Source: Conchocele bisecta
Taxonomy: Eukaryota; Mollusca; Bivalvia; Lucinida; Thyasiridae
Length of the DNA stretch: 64,000 nucleotides
Reading direction: 5' to 3'
Assembly (NCBI GenBank): GCA_029237695.1
Contig: CM055266.1
Span: 112,299,370 to 112,363,369 of the forward strand
A model generated the notes under the pieces. The model saw nothing but the letters and a program-made list of their open reading frames with translations. It was not told the origin of the DNA and made no database searches. Position numbers and translations under genes: made by a program. This document shows positions 40,601 through 52,600 of this stretch, piece by piece. The first letter of the stretch is position 1. Each line of letters starts with the position of its first letter.

Positions 40601-43600
40601 TTTACATGTATCCAAGTAAATTGTCGTCTGCCATCGATTCATGTTTTGTCTTTTTTCTCAATAAAAACATGCTTTGACAACACTTTAGAATCATTTCCAT
40701 TGGAAATGATTCTAAAGTGTTGTCAAATTATGGTTTTGATGAGAAAAATTGGAAAACATAAATAAACAGCAGACGACAAATTTGTCTATCGTTTTCACAT
40801 CATTGTCACATCGTTTTCGTTTGTTTTTTTAAATTTGAAAACTATGTTTTCGTTGGTTTAAACGTGGCACGTTTAAACCAACGAAAACATCGTATTCTAA
40901 TTAAAAACAAAACAACAACAAACTGAAAAAGATGTGTAAACGATACAATAATGATGTTTTGAAAGAAACGACACAACATGCGTTGACCTCATAATTATGC
41001 CAAAGACACACTGTTATTTATAAATGTACCCCAGTAATACACTTTCATTTATGCACCTACTTTGCACAACCTGCATTCATATCAGTGCATAGAGAGTACT
41101 TACCTATGAGTGGCTATTCATGTCATAAGTGCCGTTAGAGAAGTAACGCGTTACTTGTGTGAAGTAACGCGTTACTAATGTATGAACAATATAGTTAAAC
41201 ACATATTTGTAACGATTACAGCCAATTTATAACGCGTTACTCACTGTTAGTCTTGTAACGCGTTACCGTTGAGCAATAACGCGTTACAAATATGTGTTTC
41301 ACTATATAGTACATACATTAGTAACGCGTTACTTCACACAAGTAACGCGTTACTTCTCGAACGCGTTAGAAACGGCACTTATGACATGAATCGCCACTCA
41401 TACTTACCTGAGTGATGAGTGTATATGGTATGTATTAACCCTTAGACCGCTACTCACGACGATTGTCGTCTGCTGGTGCTTGTATATATTGCCTTATTTC
41501 TCAATAAAAACGTGGTTTGACAGCACTTCAGAATCATTTCCAATGGAAACGATTCTGAAGTGCTGTCAAAGCATGTTGTAAATTATTGTAAAGTGCTGTC
41601 AAAGCATGTCTTTGATGATAAAAATGGAAATTACAAAATAAACAGCAGACGACAAAAAAACTAAGATAGCGGTGTAAGGGTTAATGAAGTGTACCGACAT
41701 AATAATTCCAGCACAAAAATATTTACACAATTCCCTAACATTTGATTGGTCCGTAGCAAGTTCTGTCCAAAATTTATATCCCAGTAAACTCCCATGCCGA
41801 ACTACTTTCCGTAACCGTGAGGCGCAGTTAAAATAATTCTTAAGAAAACGGAAAATAAACACAATTTCTTGATGAATTTATTTCAAATGCTGGAATTATA
41901 AGGAATGAATGGCCTTTTTGTGGAATTTATCGGGGATATAAACTTGGAAAAGTCGCGGGAATACTGGACGAGGCCTTCCGGCCTTCGTCCAGTATTCCTG
42001 CGACTTTTCCAAGTTTATACCCCGATAAATTCCACAAAAAAGGCCATTCATTCCTATAATAATTCCAGCACAAAAATATTTACACAATTCCATAACATTT
42101 GATTGGTCCGTAGCAATTGGTCCTTCGTCCAGTATTCCCGCGACTTTTCCAAGTTTATACCCCGATGAATTCCACAAAAAAGGCCATTCATTCCTATAAT
42201 AAACGGTGCTTCTACTGCAGTTATTGTACGCGTACCACGCTACCGCCTGCGCTAATTTTGCCATTATTTGTCAGTTTCTTTGTACTAATATACCTGAATG
42301 TTGTGCTTGAAATCAAGCAGCCTGATTGACTGAGCCTGAACTGTGCTTGATTGCGCGTTGACATTGTCGATAGATGTTCAGAACCGTTTTTAACCTGGGC
42401 ACAATTAGCGCAGGCGGCTGTGTCTAGTCGGACCAGGTAGACATGTCTAAAGGCGGAACGGGGGACATGTCTAAAGGCGGAACGGGGGGGACATGTCGAC
42501 CGCCTGTGCTTGGTCATCTTATATTAAAGGGTGGGAATTGACTCAAAGAACCGTCCATACCCGGTCCCCCGCATGCGCCTCTTCTTTTCCGTCCTTTTAT
42601 AACTTCGTAACTGACCTTCAGATGGACATATGCACGCAACGGAGAGCCTGAACAGCCATCGAGACTCGCCGTATGTGGTGACGATGAATGTGTCGGACGG
42701 CTACAATGTTGTTCAGAAGACTATGACTATCACAATAAACGGTAAATAAATGGAGGTGGGTGTATGGTGGTGGGCTGTATGAGATAACGTTGCTTGTAAC
42801 AGTTGATGAAATGACAAAAAGTGATAACACTGTTATCACTGTTTGTCATTTCATCAACTGATTGTTATATTAACTGTTTACAAAATCAAGGTGTATGATC
42901 ACGTGGCACTAACAACAACAAGTACCGATTCAAAGTACGTATTATTTTATAGTGTCCTTATTACGTGACGGATTTTGATGTAATATGGCGCATCAAACGC
43001 GTCTTGTTCAGCTTATTCTCTTTATTTTCGCCCAAACTTCTGTAGTTTTTGCGAAGAATTTCCGTGTCTCCGATACGGAAATCGATTCTTCACAAAAATG
43101 ACATAAGTCTGTGCCAAACTCCCTAGACCACAAAATGCAGCTCATGAAGACGCGTTTGCTGCGCCATTTTTCATCAAAATCCGTTGCATATTAAGGAAAA
43201 TATCAAATAATTCTTAATTTGGAGTGGGTGACGTTGTTGTTGTTGTAACCACGTGATCATGCACCGTGAATACGTTAACGTACTCCTAAAAACAAAGTCG
43301 CTATATCGCCTCGCCATATGTAACATTGTTTGGCCAGTGTTTTGTATTAAATGCATCAGATAGTGATAGTGTACAGTGGAATATTTTGTAAAATAACAGT
43401 TAAGAAAGAGAGTAAACAACCGTCTATCACATCCTGCTTGTATGAAATACCGGTAGCCTATTTCATCAACGTTGCACAGTATACTTATCTAGCAAAGTAT
43501 ACTTTGTGGGAGAAATTTTCAATTTAAGGATAAATTTATTAATTTTTATTATACTGAATTTATTACATTATCACAGCCATTTTGGCTGTGATAATGTACT

Positions 43601-46600
43601 AAATTCAGTATAATCATTCTGCATACTTGTAATCATCAAATATAATCAGTGGTTAGTTCTATATGAAATAATACATTTTGGGAAAACCAAATGATTACTC
43701 CCTCAACGTATACTTTGCTAGACAAGTATACTTTGCAATTTTTATGAATTCGGCTACTGATTAGTGTCTTCTGGCGAGGCTACGAAACGCGAAATAATTC
43801 CGAGGCAGACCGAGGAATTCCTAGCGTTTCCCGCCAGAACCTGACAAACTTGATATAAAAATACACTTAGTCAGTTGATCTATTGACCAGGTACCCTTTT
43901 GCACGAATTAATGAAAATGCATAATTTCATTGAACAGACGTCGCTATAGAAACACGTGGATTATTTGTTACGTCAAATGTTCGCAAAAGTGTATTTTCTG
44001 TCTATACACTATTTTGACAAAAAGGACGCATTATGGCATAGTGCTGTCAGTGTGTTAGTCCGCTTTTCCCACCCATGGGGCCCCTGTGTTGAAGGTCATT
44101 GTCAAGTGACTTCGACAGTTGCATTAGTTTATTTGTTATCTGCTATTTATCCCGTCAACGCAGGGCGTATGTGCCGTGAAACACGGTGCCGTGAAACATT
44201 TTTGATATCCTGTCAATACGACCTACTCACTGCGTATGAATATGTGCGGTTGCTGGGGTTATTTCTTTGCATTTTAAAGCCATGTGTATGTGTTGACGGG
44301 ATAAATGGAATAATAGGTTAGTGCCGTGAATGGGAAAAATATCTGGCGCGGCACGGAAACGGGATGTGCTCGGCAGAGCCTCGCCCATCCCGTTTCCTGA
44401 GCCTTGCCAGATATGTTTCCCATTCACGGCACTAACCTACTATTCTCTATATCTCTGCAACCCTAAATCTGATTGCTTATTACTTATTTGTTTTCATCCA
44501 TAATTTCATGCTTAACCCTTAGACCGCTACTCACAGCAATTGTCGTCTGCTGTTGCTTTTATATCTTGCCTTATTTCTAAAATAAACATGGTTTGACAGC
44601 ACGTCAGAATTATTTCCAATGGAAATGATTCTGAAGTGCTGTCAAAGCATGTTGGAAAGTATTCTAAAGTGCTGTCAAAATGGTCAAAATGGAAAATAGA
44701 AAATAAACAGCAGACGACAAAAGTTACAAAATAAATAAGATAGCGGTGTAAGGGTTAATTTCGGTTTATGTGTTCAATGCCTTAAACATTTGTATGTTAT
44801 TTCTGAATCCAATTGTACATATAAGTCGCCTGAATTGGAAATACATGTTTCTAACACTGACGAAAACACACAGAAAACTAACGTTTGCAACGATATAGTT
44901 ATTTTTCAGTATTATAAACATGTTTTGCAATGGATGGTTACTAACTTATTTTATCTAAATTAAACTCACTAGCGTTTACAATGGAATATTTGTTTATATA
45001 TGTGACGTTTTTGCGATGAATCGATTTCCGTGTCTCCGACATTCTTCGCAAAAACGACAGAAGTCTTCTATAGTATGATCACTTCACAACAACAACAACA
45101 TAAATGTTATCCTTACTGGTCCATGCATAGCGAAAATACCAACTTATACCAAACAAAAGTATCTCCCCTGTTTATCGTAGCTTCGAATGGTTTGTACTTG
45201 AATATAATGCATGTATTTTTTTTGCAAATTACATCAACTAAAATGGTACGGTTGATTGATAATCAATTACAGTAACTGTAGATGCGGCGAAACAATACAG
45301 TGTATATCTGGGACATCATCCGAGACACCAGAGTCGATTTCCTTCATATTGACCCGAATGTTCTGTCTTACGCTGATTGAACATTCTGGTTACCTTCCTA
45401 TGCCCTGCGTTACAGACGGAACATTCGGGTTACCTTCCAATGCCATGCGTTACAGACCCTGCGTTACAGACAGAACATTCGGGTTACCTTCCTATGCCAT
45501 GCGTTACAGACAGAACATTCGGGTTACCTTCATATGCCCTGCGTTACAGACGGAACATTCGGGTTACCTTCCTATGCCATGCGTTACAGACGGAACATTT
45601 GAGTTACCTTCCTATGCCATGCATTACAGACGTAACATTCGGGTTACCTTCATATGCCATGCGTTACAGACGGAACATTCGGGTTACCTTCCTATGACAT
45701 GCGTTACAGACGAAACATTCTGGTTACCTTCCTATGCCCTGCGTTACAGACGGAACATTCGGGTTACCTTACTATGCAATGCGTTACAGACGGAATATTC
45801 GGGTTACCTTCCTATGACATGCGTTACAGACGGAACATTCTGGTTACCTTCCTATGCCCTGCGTTCGACAAGGGACCGAACATTCGGGTTACCTTCCTAT
45901 GACATGTGTGGGAACGTACAGACGGAACATTGGGAAACGAACACGGATGGTTCCTTCCTATGACTGCTTACCAGACAAAAACATTCTAGACATACTTCCT
46001 ATGCCATGCGTTACAGACGGAACATTCGGGTTACCTTCCTATGACATGCGTTACAGACGGAACATTCTGGTTACCTTCCTATGCCCTGCGTTACAGACGG
46101 AACATTCGGGTTACCACCTATGCCCAGCGTTACAGACGGAATCAATTCGGGTTAACCTAATATGCCAATGCGTTTACAGACGGAATATTCGGGTTACCAT
46201 TCCTATGACATGCGTTACTGACGGAAAACATTCTGGTTACCATTCCTATGCCCTGCGGTTACAGACGGAACATTCGGTTACCTTCCTATGCCAATGCGTT
46301 ACAAGACGAACATTCGGGTTACTTCCTATACATGCGTTACAGACAAAACATTCTGGTTAACCTTCCTATGCCTGCGTTAACATACGGAACATTTCGGTTA
46401 CCTTACTATGGCAATGCGGTTAACAAGACGGAAATTATTCTGGGTTACCTTCCTATGACCCATGCGTTTTACAGACGGTAAACATTCTGGGGTTACCATT
46501 CCTATGCCCTGCGTTACAGGACGTTAACATTCGGGTTACATTCCTATGCCATTGCCGTTACAGGACGAACATTCCTGGTTACCTTCATATGCCCTGCGTT

Positions 46601-49600
46601 ACAGACGGAACATTCGGGTTACCTTCCTATGACATGCGTTACAGACGAAACATTCTGGTTACCTTCCTATGCCCTGCGTTACAGACGGAACATTCGGGTT
46701 ACCTTACTATGCAATGCGTTACAGACGGAATATTCGGGTTACCTTCCTATGACTTGCGTTACAGACGGAACATTCTGGTTACCTTCCTATGCCCCTGCGT
46801 TTACAAAGACGGAACATTCGGGTTATCCTTCCTATCCATGCTTACAGACGAACATTCGGGTTTACCTTCCTATGCCATGCATTGAACAGACAAATTCGGG
46901 TTTTCATTCCTATGCCCTGCTTACAGACGGAATATTCGGGTTACCTCCCTATGACATGCGTTACAGACGGAACATTCTGGTTACCTTCCTATGCCCTGCG
47001 TTACAGACGGAACATTCGGGTTACCTTCCTATGCCCTGCGTTACAGACGGAACATTCGGATTACCTTCCTATGCCCTGCGTTACAGACGGAACATTCGGG
47101 TTACCTTCCTATGCCCTGCGTTAAAGACGGAACATTGGGGTTACCTTCCTATGCCCTGCGTTACAGACGGAATAGTCGGGTTACCTTCCTATGACATGCA
47201 TTACAGACGGAACATTCGGGTTACCTTCCTATGCCCTGCGTTACAGACGGAACATTCGGGTTACCTTCCTAGCCCTGCTTTCGGTTACAGCACGGAACAT
47301 TCGGGTTACCTTCCTATGCCCTGCGTTACAGACGGAATATTCGGGTTACCTTCCTATGCCCTGCGTTACAGACGGAACATTCGTTACCTTCCTATGCCCT
47401 GCGTTACAGACGGAACATTCGGGTTACCTTCCTATGACATGCATTACAGACAGAACATTCGGGTTACCTTCCTATGCCATGCGTTACAGAATGAACATTC
47501 GGCTTACCTTCCTATGCCATGCGTTACAGACAGAACATTCGAGTCAATGCTAATTCCATTTTGTTCCGAATTTCAGAGCTTAACTCGCCGCCTAACATAA
47601 CGAAACCACAGGTAGCCCCGCCCGGGTATGATCAGACATACGTGAATGAAAACACGGGGGCAGGCTTTCTCGTCTACACGGCTGTGGGCACGGACGATAT
47701 TGACGCCATAACCGACACAATCACGTGGTCCGTCAAGTGGGACCCGACCAGAGGCGATGAGTACTTCACGTTTGACAGCACTAGTAAGTGGTTGTACTCA
47801 CAGGAGGACTCGGACCTGTGTCCCAAAAATGGCCAGTTCACAAAAAGTTACCCCACCCACCAATGTCCTAACGCTATACATCGTAATTCGTATTACGATG
47901 TATTATATCCTCTGGAAATTGGTGGGTGGAGTACGGTTTGAGAATTGCCTATTTTCCGGGACATAGGTCTACTGTCTGTTTCACGAAAGCTGCCCAAATT
48001 TTACGGCCATATAAACAATTGAAAAACAATATTTTTTCGATAATATTAAATTAAAGGAAAATATAATTCGTGAACTTTGGTCAAATATTGATTTTATTGC
48101 GAAAAAACAATTTCCCCATGTTAAATCCCCATAGACATCTTCACAGAGATGTCTATGGGGATTTAACATGGGGAAATTGTTAATGAAGATGTCTATGGTG
48201 ATTTAACATGGGGAAATTGTTTTTTCGCAATAAAATCAATATTGGACAAAATTTCACGAATTATATTTTCCTTTAATTTTATATTATCGAAAAAACATAT
48301 TATCGAAAAAACATGGGGCCTTCCGGCCTTCGTCCAGTATTCCCGCGACTTTTCCAAGTTTATACCCCGATAAATTCCACAAAAAGGCCATTCATTCCTA
48401 TAATGTTGGTTACAAAACGTATTCCGTACTCAACTATATATATTTATTGTTTTAAAGTCACTATTTGTATTAAAATTTAGACCACATGGTCTTTATCAAA
48501 AGAGTGTGAAACTGTATTGGCAGTCCTATGTGACGTTATTATTGTAGCAGTAAACCGGATGTTATGAGCCGGACGTCACATATGGACCTCACATGGGACT
48601 GCCAATGCAGTTTTGCGCTATTTTGATAAAGACCATGTGGTCGAAAATTTACAAAAAGAGTGACTTTAAAACAATGTGTATTAAATGTGCTTCCCTTCGG
48701 AGGTTATTGGAAATTACTATATATATTTAAATATGTGTTTATATTCCATGTGCTTAATAGCCAAATGTTCGTCGGCAGCAAAACGTAGAACAAACAGTTT
48801 ATATGTACGCTTTGGTATAACACGAAATACCTTTTCAAAATAAATATGGACGAATAATTCCAGCACAAAAATATTTACACAATTCCCTAACATTTGATTG
48901 GCCCGTAGCAAGTCTCTGTCCAAAATTTATATCCCAGTAAACTCCCACGCCGAACTACTTTCTACAGGTGGGCTGTCAGTGCTGTCAATGTAAATAAATG
49001 GCTGCCGTCTGTCAAAATAAACACATTTTCTTGATGAATTGATTTCAAATGCTGGAATTATAAGGAATGAATGGCCTTTTTGTTGAATTTATCGGGGATA
49101 TAAACTTGGAAAAGTCGCAGGAATACTGGACGAAGGCCAGGCCTTCGTCCAGTATTCCCGCCTTCGTCCAGTATTCCCGCGACTTTTCCAAGTTTATACC
49201 CCGATAAATTCCACAAAAAGGCCATTCATTCATATAATGTGGAAATGTGATATTGAATGGAAAACAGCGCCTAGCCACGTTCCCACCACCACCGTACATG
49301 AGAGAAGAAAATATGGTCAAAAGCGGCTGCGACTTGAGAAACGAGGCTTATGGGTTATGCGACCAATGTAGATCCAAATCAGCCTGTGCATCCGCACAGT
49401 CTGATCAGCATCTGCACTGTTCGCCATCATGATTTTAACAAGATATGAAGATCATTATCCGGCTACATGATGTGGTATTTGATCAGGAGCTACACTCACA
49501 AATATCATAAGCCCCATTTGGACAGTCACATTCATATATGAGACTCGCCATGTGATTTTGTACCTTCGGAAATCTGCGTAATTTCATGAAATACGTTTAC

Positions 49601-52600
49601 AAAATTCACACTATTTTCCGTAAACGGCGTCAAAAGTTGACAAAATTCTCAGAGTACATGCGGAATTATATTCCGCATGTACTCTGGAAATTGTGTAAAC
49701 TTTTGATTTATGGGTTATGCGACCAATGTAGATCCAAATCAGCCTGTGCATCCGCACTTGCTGATCAGGATATGCATCGTTCGCTATTCCATCACTGAAA
49801 AAACACGTCATTCTTAAAGGTACATGCCCACTCAGTAGGCACAAACTGTTCTTGATAGGAATTAAACAAGTTGTATAATAGTGTCACTATTCCACCCGTT
49901 CTAAAAAACTCGCGGTGGTATCGGCAGGCTATGTTCATATACAAATGAGGCACGATATTTTTTAATTATTTATACTAATTAAATGCTTCACCTGAAAAAA
50001 TTATATTTTCGACAGATGATAAAGTATGATAATTGCACATAAAAATAATAGTAATGTCCGGTAACATTTTAAGAAAACACGGTTATCGCCCAAGATATCA
50101 ATGTGAAAAATTACGTCTGATATAAAATGTACAATAATGCCAATCAGTACGTGGGGTAATGCTGAATTAGTGTTTATTTTGCCAGAAAATATATCGGATG
50201 ATGTCTGATATAAAGAACAGCTTGTGCCTAATGCGTGGGCATGTACCATTAAGCAATATAGATCGTTATAAGGCCTCAATAGTGTGCTATTTTATCAGGA
50301 GTGGATCTGGTCACAGGGCACATTTCTCAGGCAACAGACACACATCTGGCTGTATTGGTTTTCTGCATACTAGTACAGTGAAACCTCTCTAAACCGGACA
50401 CCAAGAAAACACATGTGATCTTATTTTGATGAGTTTCTTGGTATTATATATCAGGTGATAATGTCTATTCGTGATCGCATAGCACACAACTATGGCGCAG
50501 AATGATCAAATGCCTGATTTACAGGGAACCTCTCTAAGCCGGACACCCTGGGGACCTCCCAGGCTGTCCGGTTTAGAGAGGTTTCATGGTATATGTGCCC
50601 TGTCTTTGATCAGGTGGAGAAATCCGGACAGTTGTCGACTTGGATTTCGAGGATATATGTGATGAATTTGCGAGCCTGACATTCGGGGTCGACATTCAAG
50701 CCTTCGACGGTCGGGAATATTCCGACGAGACGAGGCACTTGGACATTATTGTAATAAACGAAAATGAGGCGCCGACGTTTACGAACACCGACTACGCCAT
50801 CGGCACTGGGGAAGGATCGGTGAGTGGGAATCCGTTGTAATGTGCCCCACTGTTGAGAAAAATGGTGTTACAGTATTTGAGACCACAGGTGGAAGACTCG
50901 GACCTAGGACCCACTCAATGGCTCATTTGCAGAAACGTTACCCCACCCAACCATTTCCGTACACTACACAGTATAGCGTATTCAAGGTAGTAAAGAGCTT
51001 GGGAAAATGCCGTAGTTTCGGGCTCGGGCTATACGGTATACTGTCTGTCTCACGAAAGCTGCCCAAATAAACAATTCAAAGACAATATTTGTTTCGATAA
51101 TATTAAATTAAAGGAAAATTTAAGAATGAGCCTTCTTTCTATTTCGTGAAAGTTTGTCAAATATTGGTTTTATTACGAAAAATTGATTTCTCTATGGGAA
51201 TTTAACATGGGGGAAAAAGAGGTAGAGGAGTCAAAAAACGAAAAAAAATGGAAATTTCTGTACACTCTGTGAAGATGTCTATGGGGATTTAACATGGGGA
51301 AATTGTTTTTTCGCAATAAAATCAATATTTGGCCAAATTTCACGAAATAAAAAGAAGGCTCATTCTTAATTTCCCTTAATTTAATATTATCGAAAAAGAT
51401 ATTGTTTTTGAATTGTTTATATGGCCGCAAAATTTGGGCAGCTTTCGCGAAACAGAGTATAGTGTACGAAAATGGGTGGATGTGGTAACGTTTTTCAAAT
51501 TTGCCATTTACTGGGTCCTAGGTCCGAGACTTCCACCTGTGAGTCTAGCATGGCATACTATTTAATGGTATGTGATAATGTTCCAGCCGTTAACAATGCG
51601 AGTCCCACAATACATAACATCGCACCATTACATCTGCAGTTAGTCTGAACATTCTGTACAGAAATTTCGGAATTCATTCGAAATCTATGACATTTCCCTA
51701 CATTACTACTAGTGTATGTACACACGAACTACCGAAGAAATGCTGCTCAATTTGATGTTCTTGGACTCGTAAGGCTGGAACATGGTCAGCATTAAAAGGG
51801 AGAAACTGCAGTTGTATTGATAACAAATAAGATTTACCGCACAACCCATGGGCGCCGCCATTACGCACTTGTAACCATAACAATAGACCACGTGATCTCC
51901 CACCGTGAATATAACGTTACCAAATATAATATTAAAGAATCTCTTGATCACATTTTCATGCTTTCGTGTCACACATTATGTATGTATGCTCAAGGCCCAG
52001 TAGGCAATTGCAAATAAACACGACATTACGTGTATTTGTATGTAATGTGCAAAAGGATACGTCTGTAATTGAGATTGATAGAAAGGCCTCTTACCCTGTG
52101 ACCTGTTTACAGGCGTCAACGACTCTAGATTGTCCACTGTTTGACGCCACCGACCCCGACTCGTCATGCTCCAACGACGCCCTTGACTACACGATCGACT
52201 GTGGCACCCCCGGGATGTTCCACGTGACGTCACCCGGCGTCGGCTGCGCCGCGCTTATCCAAATGACGCAGGAATACGACCTTGACCCGACTGGCCCGGA
52301 AGAGGAAGTGGTTACGTGCACGGTCACCGTGACGGATGAGGGCGGTCTCACAGATACTGCCACGGTTAGTATAATCTTCATGGTTCCCTTAATGAATGAC
52401 GTCTGTAAGTAACACTGATTCAGTGGATGTCACGTAGAACGTCCGTAAGTAACTCTGATTCAGTGGATGTCACGTAGAACGTCCGTAAGTAACTCTGATT
52501 CAGTGGTCCGTAAGTAACTCTGATTCAGTGGATGTCACGAGAACGTCCGTAAGTAACTGTGATTCAGTGGATGTCACGTAGAACGTCCGTAAGTAACTCT

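Noticed and set aside
41896..42264. Recurrent frames with NEWPFCGIYRGINLEKSREY-like peptides in many places
   Set aside because: They are translations of the MITE C hairpin arms and appear wherever that element is, with no conservation beyond the repeat.
45256..47600. Open frames of up to 323 codons in the 40-bp array
   Set aside because: They are generated by a stop-free 120-base superperiod. They run into the true exon 12 only because its acceptor follows the array.
52365..52404. Extension of exon 14 to the stronger GTAAGT donor at 52405
   Set aside because: It adds 40 nt and leaves phase 1, whereas exon 15 needs phase 0. Reading through the GTTAGT donor gives the proper TAT-LKITVWEIDDN join.
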